DNA of 64,000 nt. Origin: Oikopleura dioica. Lineage: Eukaryota > Chordata > Appendicularia > Copelata > Oikopleuridae. The notes under the pieces were generated by a model. The model was not told the origin of the DNA. It worked only from the letters and a program-made list of their open reading frames with translations, and did not search any database. The translations under genes and the position numbers were made by a program. The stretch spans positions 14,451,001 to 14,515,000 of the forward strand of contig OU015567.1 in assembly GCA_907165135.1 (NCBI GenBank), given 5' to 3'. Of the stretch, positions 1-8,965 are shown piece after piece (position 1 is the first letter of the stretch; every line of letters starts with the position of its first letter).

Positions 1-358
1 CGGAGCAACGCCAGTCGAGCAATCAGTTTTCGTTATTATTTTCGAGCAGTCCGTTCCGGTTTTAGCGAGCTCTTCAAGATACCACGATCCATTTTGATCG
101 TCTCCCACTGCACCTAACAGTCCGACTTTTCCTTCGCCAGATAGTAGAGCTTCCTTGGAATCATGAAAAATATTCACCCTTATTTTATGTGAGTTATTCT
201 GACTCAATTCCTGCCTGGACCGCTTGGTTCGCTCCTTTACCGCCCAGACCAGTCTCGTATCGTTCGCCAAGAAGGGTTTCTCCTGGTCCTGGCAGCCGAG
301 AACAGTAAGCGATTTGATCAACATTCAAACTACCGGCGACAAGGATGTCCCAGACCAT
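1..358 (-). CDS. RBKS: ribokinase, 5' part (cut by window edge)
   Basis: N-terminal part of a PfkB-family ribokinase, which phosphorylates ribose to ribose-5-phosphate in the cytosol. Exon 1 (204-358) encodes [15 protein letters not shown] and the substrate-lid motif GGKGANQAV. Exon 2 continues from about 154 to the window edge. The start was chosen at the Met directly after an AG|A acceptor. An upstream in-frame ATG lies before the acceptor and is absent from the diverged copy at 51645-52709. The TSFM stop is only 32 bp upstream, so the gene is the last of the operon. Oddity: the intron-1 acceptor differs from the diverged copy so that its AG sits one base later, which would shift the frame. 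This copy may therefore be impaired. Confidence 0.85.
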
Positions 359-372
359 TCTGAATTGAAAAC
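359..372 (-). promoter_or_regulatory. probable spliced-leader acceptor of RBKS
   Basis: Read on the minus strand, a pyrimidine-rich TTTTCAATTCAG ends one base before the RBKS ATG and just after the TSFM stop. There is no room for a promoter, so an SL trans-splice acceptor is the simplest reading. The diverged copy beyond 52709 keeps the same layout. Confidence 0.7.
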
Positions 373-390
373 ATAGAAGACTCATGTCAA

Positions 391-1308
391 TTACTTAGAG
401 ACTTTAAAACGAGTCCAAGAAAGAAGCTCCGCATTTTGCTCGGCGAGAACATTGAACACAATAGATTGGCCGCCATTGAGTGGCTGATAGAGAAGACGGT
501 TCTCGTCGGCAGCAAGATCGTCAACGGACAAAGGGCCTTTAGGAATATCTCCAGTGACGTCTGGAAGCTCTAACACGCAGTGCGCGGCTAAATCAGCGCT
601 CAACTCCGCGCTACCACCAGAAAGGCTAAAATAAACGATAAATAAATGAGATCTTATAAAGTGTTACCTGACAAGCGAGCCATAAGTTCCATTATTTGGA
701 TATTCTTTGTTGAAATTTCTAACGTAATATCCTAAATTTGGAGCCGCAACAACCTAATAAATACACTTTCTCCACAGCCTCTGTTACTTTCACTTTACCT
801 TTCCCGATTTAATTTGAATATTTTCTTTCAAAAGTCCAATCGCTTGCGCAAGTGAATCCTTGACGCCATCTAACTCGACGATTGCCTCGCCGGTGAAGTC
901 TCCAGCTTCCTTGGCGAGGAGAGTGCTAGTGACAGTGTTGACGAGCTTGTTGAATTCGGGCGTCTTCGACACAGGCTCCGATTCACAGTTGATGATCACC
1001 ATTGCACCCTTGTTTCCCTCTGTAGCGACGCCAACGCAGCCTTCGGGAGTCTTTCGCGAAGCTAAGAACATTTGGATGAGAACTCTACTTATATATTTAC
1101 CGAGCGATTCCATCTTCTTCATTCCCAAAGCCTTCGCTTCCTTTTCCAGATGAATGACCGCCTCTTCGAAATTCCAGTTGGTCGCCTGCAGAGCTGATCG
1201 ACAAGTTCCAAGAGGAAGCTGCGACTCTTGACGGAGGCGCATGATCAGTTTCTTCGTATCGACAGCAGCCGTGCGTCGGATAAAAAGGGAGCCGCAATAA
1301 CGAAGCAT
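391..1308 (-). CDS. TSFM: mitochondrial elongation factor Ts
   Basis: EF-Ts recharges EF-Tu with GTP in the mitochondrial matrix. Four exons are readable: 1101-1308, 799-1061, 668-753 and 391-625, separated by canonical GT-AG introns of 39-45 bp. The N-terminus ([12 protein letters not shown]) is basic and suits a mitochondrial presequence. It is followed by a UBA-like module containing [16 protein letters not shown], the EF-Ts core motif [20 protein letters not shown], and a C-terminal half ending [11 protein letters not shown], comparable to the end of animal TSFM. The start ATG lies one base after TTTCAG and 38 bp after the phosphatase stop. The frame is open throughout and the family assignment is firm. 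Confidence 0.93.
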
Positions 1309-1322
1309 TCTGAAATGGTCAT
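1309..1322 (-). promoter_or_regulatory. probable spliced-leader acceptor of TSFM
   Basis: The minus strand reads GACCATTTCAG|A-ATG, in a 38-bp gap after the phosphatase stop. The acceptor is conserved at 53679-53692. Confidence 0.7.
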
Positions 1323-1346
1323 TTTTAACATTTTATCGAACCAATT

Positions 1347-2091
1347 TTATTGTTCTTCTTCTAAATGCTTGGCATTATTAACTGCAATTGCTTTCCCGTC
1401 CCAAGCGCTCATTCTCCCGTATCTCTTCGATTCGATCCAACCAGAGGTCTTCTTGATAACAATATGATGGAATGCCGTATTCTTCATCGTCTCCTTAGCT
1501 TCTGCCTTGTACTCGCCAAAGTCGAAATTCTTGAGTCCAAGGAAATGTCTGAAGAGCATTTTCAACAAGAAACCATGCGCGAAAATCAGTATTGTCTTGT
1601 CAACTTTGGCCTCTTCGATAAGCGACCGGAGAAAATTCACAGCTCTGTATTTGACGTCGGCGTCTGCTTCCATTTCCGGGCTGTTCCAGTCAACTTCGCT
1701 CCTCAACTTGCCCTCGAGTTTGCCCATTCCCTTTTCTTTGAGCAAGTCGTCGCAGATTATGCGTTCTTCCCCGATGTCATTCGTAGCGATTTTAGCTGTT
1801 TCCAGAGCGCGAGAAAGGGGCGAGGAGTAAACGAGATCAGCCTTGGGAAGAACTTTCGCCTCGGCCAAGCGCTTTGCTCATTTGCAGATCAGAAATAAAC
1901 TGAAAATAAACTTGGCGTTCATGAGTGGAAGCACTTTCTTGATCTCTGCCCATTTCGCTCAAAGGAATATCGAGCTAAAAATCTTTACTTGCAGAAATGA
2001 CTATTGCGTCTTTTACCTGCCCTTGCAAAATGCCAGCTTTATTGTACGATGTTTCGCCGTGCCGGATCAAGTACAAATTTAGGACAACCAT
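1347..2091 (-). CDS. histidine phosphatase (phosphoglycerate mutase-like)
   Basis: Member of the RHG histidine phosphatase superfamily, which includes phosphoglycerate mutase, TIGAR and broad phosphatases; the substrate cannot be told from sequence. Exons: 2017-2091, 1935-1974 and 1347-1876, with introns of about 42 and 58 bp. Exon 1 encodes MVVLNLYLIRHGETSYN, holding the catalytic RHG histidine. Exon 2 gives LDIPLSEMGRDQ. The last exon has SSPLSRALETA and the second catalytic histidine in IFAHGFLLKM. The length, about 225 residues, is normal for the superfamily. The ATG lies one base after CTCTAG, about 65 bp after the ALAD stop. The frame is intact here. Two later copies (22443, 43444) lose the C-terminal 25 or so residues. 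Confidence 0.9.
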
Positions 2092-2101
2092 TCTAGAGCA
2101 C
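2092..2101 (-). promoter_or_regulatory. probable spliced-leader acceptor of the phosphatase gene
   Basis: The minus strand reads GTGCTCTAG|A-ATGG. The sequence further upstream differs in the diverged copy (54461 onward), but the CTAG|A-ATG core is kept there, which supports its use. Confidence 0.6.
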
Positions 2102-2157
2102 TTGATATTTGTGAGTTTTGCATTTAAAAGACAACTTGAACTGTATTTAAAATTAAC

Positions 2158-3438
2158 TCAGTTTGCGCAAGCTCGAATAGCTTTCTCATCGTCGTCAAGC
2201 CACTGTAAGACTTGTGGAGTAAAATAAGAAAGAATCATTTCTGCGCCAGCTCTTCTACACGCCGTTAGACTTTCGAGCACTCCCTTCTTCAAATCAATCG
2301 CTCCAGCTTTGGCGCCGTGGACGAGTAGCGCGTACTCGCCAGACACCTGATAAGCAGCCACTGGAAAATTCGGAAACTCTTGCTTCGTTCGGTAGATAAT
2401 ATCTTTTATCGGTTTTCATGATTTACAAATTGGATATTTAATTTATAGCGAGAACAGTCCCTAGATAGGCACCGGCCGGTTTTACCATTAAAATATCTGC
2501 ACCTTCGTTCGCATCTCTATCGTTGCATCTCATCGCCAAACTTGATGCTCCTGGTGGAAGCTGAAAAATAAAGTAGAAAATTAGCTAATGTGAATGCTAA
2601 CCTGATAATTTCTTCTATCGCCAAATTTAGGAGCAGAACCAGCTGCTTCTCTGAAAGGCCCATAAAATGCTTCACCCGAGTTATTATCAATTCCGCTCTA
2701 TTTTCAAAGCTTACTCTTTAGTTATTCGATATTTAACCCGCAACAGAACAAAATTTAGCCGAGTAGGACATCACGGCAACTCGTGAGCCAAGCTTGAGTT
2801 CCCGAAGTCTGCTTTTGATCGCTCCTATCCTTCCATCCATCATATCCGAAGGAGCCACGCAGTCAGCACCTGCGAGTCCATAATTGCCTGCGATCTCGGC
2901 TAGTCTATCGATGGACTTCTGGTTGTTCATGCGATCATCTTCGAAAATCCCACAGTGCCCGGTTTCGGAGAAGGGACAAATACAAACGTCAGCCGCGACC
3001 CACAGCTATCATTACTGTAATTTACAATTATAATGCATAGATAATGGGCGTTTATATGAATAATAACTAAAAACTGACCTGTGGATATTTTGACTTGATC
3101 AATTTAATAGCTTCAATGGTAGGGCCCGTCTCGCAATCTGCGCTAGATCCGACAGCATCTTTAGTCGATTTGACATCTACGCCAAAAATGATAACTGAGC
3201 GAAGACCTTTGGCGACTTGTTGGGAAAGGAAGGGAATGAGATTGTTGATTCCATAGCGACTCACTCCGGGCAGCGCATTTATCGGTTCCAGGGCGTCAGG
3301 GGAGCTATTCGTTACGAAAAGCGGCAGCATAAGATTTACAGGCGAGATTTTGGAGTCAAATGCAGCGAGCTCTCGCAAAACTCCATGGCCATATGAAGAA
3401 TGCAGAATGTGTCCGACTGGTGGCTCGTAACCGCTCAT
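2158..3438 (-). CDS. ALAD: delta-aminolevulinic acid dehydratase (porphobilinogen synthase)
   Basis: Condenses two 5-aminolevulinate molecules to porphobilinogen, the second step of haem synthesis, in the cytosol. The first exon starts [19 protein letters not shown]. The next carries the zinc-site cysteines in [13 protein letters not shown], then the allosteric/active-site segment [15 protein letters not shown] and the Schiff-base region MSYSAKF. A further exon has [19 protein letters not shown]. Then follow the catalytic lysine in [12 protein letters not shown] and the end [20 protein letters not shown]...[16 protein letters not shown]. All three Zn cysteines and both lysines are present, so this is the Zn-dependent animal type and looks functional. 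The ATG follows GATTTTTTTTCAG|A. The TELO2 stop is 39 bp upstream. Confidence 0.95.
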
Positions 3439-3455
3439 TCTGAAAAAAAATCCGT
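3439..3455 (-). promoter_or_regulatory. probable spliced-leader acceptor of ALAD
   Basis: The minus strand has a run of eight T then CAG|A-ATG, about 40 bp after the TELO2 stop. The T-run length varies between copies (10 in the piece-3 copy). Confidence 0.7.
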
Positions 3456-3477
3456 CAAGGAGAAGTAGACTCATGAA

Positions 3478-5672
3478 CTAGAATAGATTCAAAAGGTCAG
3501 TCGCAGCAAGTGAAAGGCGTGGGCAATCAAGCGATTGGCATTCTTCTAGCCACATTTTCCAAGTGATGTCCATCCAGATTTCTTGTTTAGTTGAAGCGAT
3601 GCTCAGCAGACAAACTTGGTAAGATTTGATTATTACAAGTTTCAAATTCGTGTCATCTAAAGATAGAGTTTTATAAGAAAAGCGCTGACAAATTACCAAT
3701 TCTTCTAAAAGTCGCGAGAAAATCTATGGAAGGAAGGACGTATTTCTCGATTTCGGGAATATTATCCAAGAGAGAAATGATCTGGCCGACGAATGCAATC
3801 ATTCTTGACAAGACGTCTTTATCGCACGTCTCCAACATCAACGTTCGTTTATTCGAATCCCAGCTGCGCAAGAAAGGAAAAAGAAAATATCCAGCGGCAG
3901 GATAAAACCGAGACTTGAGCATCTTCTCGCTTTTGGGCGGCTTCCCCAGCGCCGTGATTGTGATTCAACTTTTGCGGAAAGCGCTAATTTTTCAAAGGCG
4001 ATCTCTTCTTCAAGTTCTTCGAAGGGATTGTCCGCCAATTGCTTTACGGCCTTCGATAGAGAGGCAAGAATGATCTGCCGTTTTTCTAGAGGCATTGACT
4101 CGGCATAAAATTCACCTAAAAATTAGAAAATGTTCGTACCAAAAAACTATTATTACCAACAATCGCAGGAGCATAAAATTCCGGAGCCACAACTGCCAAC
4201 GATTCTAGAGCATCACCCACGAGAGCAGCATCATTATCGTTAACAATTTCAAAATAAACGATCCCTTTCAAAATCTCTTCCACAAGCTCCTTCGAAGAAA
4301 CCTGATTGACCTTTGCTAAATACGGAATTGTTTCCAGCGCGGCGAGTTTGCGTTTAGTCTTCTCCGTTTTTGACATTGATTGGGGTAGATTTCTCTCGAC
4401 CAAAATTCCACTGGCTTCCATAAGAAAGCGGGGACTGTATTTTGAAAGGTTCGGCGTTTCGAATTCGAATTGTTCGAATTCCAAGTCGTCGGAATCAAGA
4501 CTTTCTCGATCATCATCATCATCATCATCGTCACAGTTTCCAGCATTGATTCTTTCATCTTCGACTTTTTGTTGGTTACCGTTCAAGAATTCGATTGTTC
4601 GCTCTCTGCTATCTTCGTGAACTTTATTTTGATCCGCTTGAAGGTCTTTATTCGTGATTGGAAAGTCAAGTTTGGCCTCTGAATCAAATACTGAGATGAT
4701 CTTCTTGGCAGAAAGCATTCCAATATCTCGATTGTCGGACGCCGACTGAGCAAAGTGGTTTTGAAGCCCAAAGAAACAGTGTTGATAATCTCCAATCGCA
4801 TTTCATCCGGACATTTAGGAAGATAGTCGACTGAGAAGGCAATGATTTTCGAAACTTGGATTCTTTGATCGACAGAAACCTTGATAACAATGTTTTCGTC
4901 CGCCCAGTAGTCAACTAAATGTTTCCATGTCTCCAGACCTGCGATAGCAACAATTCGTCCCATGTGAAACTGGCCATTTTGATTGAGTAATCGACCGGTG
5001 CATATTCGAAGCAAGTTGAAGTTTTTAGCGAGAAATATGTCGACAAGAGGAAATACCAATGTTTGAAATGAAAAAGGCGGACAGTAGTTTATGAATGATT
5101 CAAGGAAGTTTCTTCTCGCGCGAAAACGGAGATTTTTGGCAACGTCTTTCGCTAATTCAGCTTCGTCTATCACTATCTGAGCAAACTCGTGCAGAAATAG
5201 GGCTGATTCTTTCGATTGTGACACATTCGCGAACGTGAGATCAAGTAACGCACAAGTCTTCTTGACATCTCTCTGGCGTAAAAGGCAACAAGCGAGATTC
5301 TCCAAATTTTGCATAAAATTTTGATGCTTCAAATTCGTCGGTAAAGCTCCTTTATTTACATTTGCAAAGCGAGTTGGTAGATTCCAGATAAAATTGAGGA
5401 AATCAACGAAGACTTTCTGCTGCACGCTACTTAGAGCTATTCTTTCAAGGACTTCGTATGATGAGCAGAAGCCAACGAAGTCGGATAAAACTGGAAAGAT
5501 CAATGTCGAGTCGGCAAGAATATTCTTCAGAGAGCAAATGACTTGGATCATTTTCGCAGGAGAGGATGAAATAAGATCAGCGCAAAGTTTTTCCAGCGCG
5601 TCAGAGTCTGAGCTTTTCCCATTCTTTTTAATTCCAAAAATGTTCCGGAAGTTTTGTCAAAACATCCAACAT
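3478..5672 (-). pseudogene. TELO2: TELO2 (TEL2) homologue, copy 1, with three frame breaks
   Basis: TELO2 is the scaffold of the TTT complex (TELO2-TTI1-TTI2), which with HSP90 matures PIKK kinases such as mTOR and ATM. The alpha-solenoid N-terminal half includes FIWNLPTRFANVNKG. An acidic run of eight Asp precedes ESLDSDDLEFEQFEFETPNL, matching the LDSDDEF-type linker of animal TELO2. The C-terminal half includes SRFYPAAGYFLFPFLRSWD. Introns of 39-43 bp occur before GEFYAESMPLEKRQ and before DDTNLKLVIIKSYQ. The start is Met of MLDVLTKLPEHF, one base after AG. This copy has frame breaks in T/A runs near 3930, 4759 and 5630-5640; other copies lack one or more of them. It is a pseudogene unless these are sequencing errors. 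Confidence 0.85.
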
Positions 5673-5685
5673 TCTTATATTGGGC
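5673..5685 (-). promoter_or_regulatory. probable spliced-leader acceptor of TELO2
   Basis: The minus strand reads CCAATATAAG|A-ATGTTGG. The diverged copy has ACCTTAAACTAG|A-ATGTTGG, so the AG|A-ATG core is kept while the flank has changed. This also decides the start: the upstream in-frame ATG (MPNIR) is absent in the diverged copy. Confidence 0.6.
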
Positions 5686-5757
5686 ATTATAAATTTAAGA
5701 AATAAATTATTAAAAGTAAAGATTGTTAAGAAAATAAGAAAGAAAGTTTTGTTTTTA

Positions 5758-7996
5758 TCAAGAACTGTGGCGGAGTGCAATGAATGATTTGAAATCAGCT
5801 TTTGAAAAGCTCAATTTAGACATATTTTTCCATAGAGGTTCCTCGAGCTCTGGAATTTCGAAAGGTAGAGAAGCGCTGAGTAGATTAGATGGAGAGTGTG
5901 ACCCTTCCTCACTCGTGTCGAAGACAAGATCGAAGGATTCCGTACTAAAATGACTATTTCTTATTGTTCCTTGTCAAGGGAACTTACCAGTCTACTGTAA
6001 GATCACAGTACGCATCCAAGACGGCTGAGTCTAGCGAACACGAGCTTCGACCAAGTTGCTCCAATAAGAGCACTAGTTCTTGATTTTTCGGCGTGTTAAC
6101 CATTCTCAGATAATACAGGACTCGTTCGAGGATAACCCTTTCCGGCTTCAGCATGTAATATTTTGATGCCTCTAAGAATGATTAAAGCAGCTCGAATTTT
6201 CGATAAAATATACCTAGTAAAAAGATCCGAGTATTTCTGGAAAGAGTCCAAACATTATCTGACATTTCTGCTAAAATACCAATCACATTCAGCTCTGCCG
6301 AATGAGTGCGATGGAGAATTTGAAACACCGGAATAATTATGTTCTCGTCTATGTCTTCAAGGACAACTCGCATGGATTTCTCCAACACTCTTTGGGTTAT
6401 CAGTTTCATGAATGTTTCAGGGTCCCATGTTTTGAATTGGTCCAGGAAAAATGATTGAATAGTTGATTTACAAGTAGTTTGACAGTTGATAATTTCTTCG
6501 TCAACGAGAATATCACTGTCTTCTCCTGATTTATTGAATAATTCATCAGAAGTAATTGGCAGATAGGCCTCTTCCTCTGGTAACCGGGTTTTCTTAAAAT
6601 CAGGAGACAAAGCAGCTATTTCTTCGGTAGGGCCGAATTGAAGCATTAGTTTTATATACAAACGATAAATTTTTGAACGCAAGTTTTCAGTTTGATTGGT
6701 GATTTTTAGCCGTTGAAGAAGATGAAGATGCTGTGCGCCAAGATGAATAGCTAGTTGAAGGTCTTTTTGAAGATTTGAAGAGCGATTTCTGCTGGAGATA
6801 CTTTGTAGAAGATACTGGAAGATGTAACTGAAGGAGTCGCAAAAAGTGCTCAAATATATTTCCAAATGCGCGAGACATGAATCTTTCGTCAAAGTAGCCC
6901 GAAGAGATGCCAGCTTTCTCCAGTAGAGACGTATCATCGGTGTTGCAGCGTCCCGCTCCATCGGCCTCTTCGGGAATTCTATGTCCAGACTTTCCTGGCA
7001 GTTGAAAATCATCAGAATTGAAGATAAACAAGACTTTTGCAAATAAGCTTCAACAAGAGATAATGAAGATTTGAGCTGATCATGTACGTCTCGAATCCAG
7101 GAGGGAGGATCTTTGAGAGCTCTTCAAGTTTCTTGATCACTAGTCTCAAACTATTCGACAGAATGACCATATTTTTGGTCGTCGTCAAAGGTAGAACTTC
7201 TTTTATCATCCACGAAATACGCTTGCTCGCTTGAATATATTTAAAATCTTAAAAGACTGACTCTTCACCTGATAAAGCTGTCCTTTCGAGAGAAATATTT
7301 GCCCTCGAAAAAGCAATAGGTGAGATTTCATTCAAAAAGAATTCAAATCGCTTGAAAATTATTGGCGGAAAATCATCTGAAGAATTCTTGAACGTCTTGC
7401 AGTCATCCTGCAAGATCCAAAACTCGATTTCTTCTTCTGAAGAGCTTTCCAAAGGTACCAGTTTACTTATTGGCGTATAGTTCGGCGACTCTTCAGAAAA
7501 TATTGATATGACAGCGGCGAGTTGATACAGTTTTGCCTATGGGATGAGGCCGTTACCATCGACAGAAGCTGACAGTAGCTCTCCGATGGATTTAGTTTTG
7601 AACAGCTTGCTCTGCGATGAGAGCAATTTACTGGAAGCGGACTCGCTGAATTGAATGACGTGCTTCATGTAACTGTTAGATATCGGATTCGTTTTCGTAA
7701 AATCACTGGAAAAATGCTTCAGCACGAATTCATCCGTAACAAGCCAGAAGCCGACAAGAAGGAGAAAATATTCTGGAGCAGGGCGATCACGAATAGCATC
7801 AGCAATAACTCGCTCTCTACATCGCTGATAGACTTTGCAAACTTCGCCGTGAGGAGAAAATTGTTTCAGACCTTCAAGAATGACAAGGATCTCGAAGACA
7901 CGCTAAAAGCATTTATAAATTTATCCAAAACTTTAAAAAACGCACATGTTTTTCTGAAGCTCTTAAAATGCAGCCTAAGCTCGAGTTCGACAGGTC
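5758..7996 (-). pseudogene. gene X: unrecognised helical protein, copy 1
   Basis: About 690 codons over several exons between the BMS1 fragment and TELO2. I do not recognise the family. It is rich in leucine and in amphipathic helical stretches (for example LQKDLQLAIHLGAQHLHLLQ), which suggests an alpha-solenoid; no catalytic motif is seen. Readable introns include about 43 bp before RVFEILVILEGLK, 43 bp before SKRISWMIKE, and 43 bp before EASKYYMLKPERV. The C-terminus is KSFIALRHSS. Reading begins after a good acceptor (CCCGCAG at 7997-8003), but no ATG follows in frame. Breaks: an in-frame TAG at 7537-7539, where the diverged copy has TGG (Trp), and a short G run at 7103-7105 (three instead of four) that shifts frame. 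Confidence 0.6.
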
Positions 7997-8019
7997 CTGC
8001 GGGATAAAAACTAACTGCT

Positions 8020-8440
8020 TCAAAACTTGTTCACGCCCGCAATCTGTTTCTGCTGATTTTTCATCTTCGTTTTGAAAGGAATATCCTTTTTCAGTTCCTT
8101 GGGCAACACCATTTTGTTGAACACGCGTTTCTTTCGTTGGACAGGTTTGTAAAGCGAGTCTGATCGCTGCTTGAGCTTGATGTCCCGCTCTTTTCGGATT
8201 TCTCCAGCGGTTTACAGTCCTTGCCAGTCGGATTTCTTTGACTCCTCTTATTACCAATAGAATCAGAGAGGCATTAAAAAGGATTAATTACCTGTAACAA
8301 GTTTGTGACCGGCAGATACATCGACGGAATCGCCAAGTTTACCCAAGTCTTGCAGAAGATAATATCAGAGTATTGCACTCGATCTTCGAAGGTAATTCTG
8401 ACAACGCCTTCCGGCTTTCTCAGTGACTTTTTGATGATGT
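8020..8440 (-). pseudogene. BMS1: BMS1 ribosome-biogenesis GTPase, C-terminal fragment
   Basis: BMS1 is a nucleolar GTPase of the small-subunit processome. Only the end is here. One exon (8292-8440) encodes IIKKSLRKPEGVVRITFEDR then FCKTWVNLAIPSMYLPVTNL. A second (8020 to about 8246) encodes SDSLYKPVQRKKRVFNK and ends QIAGVNKF. This matches the order of the BMS1 C-terminus (APEG..FED, PVTSLL, DSLYKP, FNK, IPK/LPK, PFK). An in-frame TAA at 8212-8214 sits where the family has an Arg-like residue, and nothing upstream of the first exon is recognisable, so this is a relic. It ends 24 bp before gene X, as if it once headed or preceded the operon. Confidence 0.75.
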
Positions 8441-8460
8441 CTCCGATTCAAGAAACAGAG

Positions 8461-8556
8461 CAGTTTCCTGGGCGTGAGAAAGTTCGCCGCGCGGCCCGCT
8501 GATTGGCCGTCATTTCAGTTCAAAAAACTGTGGCGGTGGCCACGCCCAGGAAACTG
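8461..8556. repeat. 16-bp perfect inverted repeat just upstream of the BMS1 relic
   Basis: CAGTTTCCTGGGCGTG (8461-8476) is repeated in inverse at 8541-8556, with a 64-bp loop. It lies where BMS1 homology stops. It may be a tiny foldback element or the scar of the event that truncated BMS1. Identical copies lie near 21076, 29489 and 42075. Confidence 0.7.
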
Positions 8557-8812
8557 AACAACAGCGCCACTTTGAGCGCAGCGGATCAGAAACCAAGCCC
8601 GGCCGAGATGGAAAAAGATCACCAAGAGCTGAAAAGTTCGAAATGGCCGAAATTCATCATAATTGATAAAAAAAGGGAGGATTTAGGGGTTTTCGGACAC
8701 GGAGAATTTGAATTTGGGATAATTTTTTCAAATAAATCAAGATTTACGGAAAAAAAATAAGTTTTAAAATTGAAATCAAGGAGGAATTTGTAAAATGATT
8801 TATAAAAACAAA

Positions 8813-8855
8813 AGCCCCTCTGGTTGCTTCCTTTTCGGGAGTGACTGGAGGGGCT
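8813..8855. repeat. 43-bp hairpin, orientation A
   Basis: Arms AGCCCCTC / GAGGGGCT enclose an asymmetric interior. In this copy the interior begins TGGTTGC and ends GTGACTG. The copies at 21428 and 29841 carry the reverse complement of this interior with three mismatches. It lies in the 3' flank between the zinc-finger gene and the BMS1 relic. Confidence 0.85.
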
Positions 8856-8934
8856 GAGTTTTTTTTTTTCATCAAAATAAGACTGTTTTCATGCTTTTTC
8901 AGACATAAAAGGCACAGTTTTTTCTAAAAGAAGT

Positions 8935-8942
8935 TTATTTTT
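8935..8942 (-). terminator. poly(A) signal of the zinc-finger gene
   Basis: A minus-strand AATAAA about 25 nt after the TAA at 8966-8968 is the only canonical signal in this gap. It makes the zinc-finger gene a transcription unit of its own, not part of the gene X operon. Confidence 0.6.
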
Positions 8943-8965
8943 AATGAGAAGAGCAGAATATAAGT

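Noticed and set aside
204-212. A GA-AG intron in RBKS after VQAG.
   Set aside because: A GT donor a few bases on gives an in-frame join (AGI-D-GALLSG).
1507-1898. Plus-strand open frames of 107 and 177 codons opposite the phosphatase gene.
   Set aside because: Shadow frames of a well-supported gene with conserved RHG motifs on the other strand.
2690-2760. Apparent non-GT donor (GCG|GG) in ALAD after AKFCSVA.
   Set aside because: A canonical GT six bases earlier joins SYSAKFCS to [15 protein letters not shown] in frame, so no unusual intron is needed.
4306-4620. Plus-strand open frames with Ser or Ile runs opposite TELO2.
   Set aside because: They are antisense readings of the Asp-coding CAT/ATC repeat; the minus-strand TELO2 reading explains the sequence.
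5758-7996. Gene X as MMS22L or an Integrator subunit.
   Set aside because: Only general helical and leucine-rich similarity; no motif matched well enough to name it.
8503-8760. Plus-strand 85-codon open frame repeated in four copies.
   Set aside because: It is copied only because the array is recent, spans the 16-bp inverted repeat, has no domain, and lies in the 3' flank of the zinc-finger gene.
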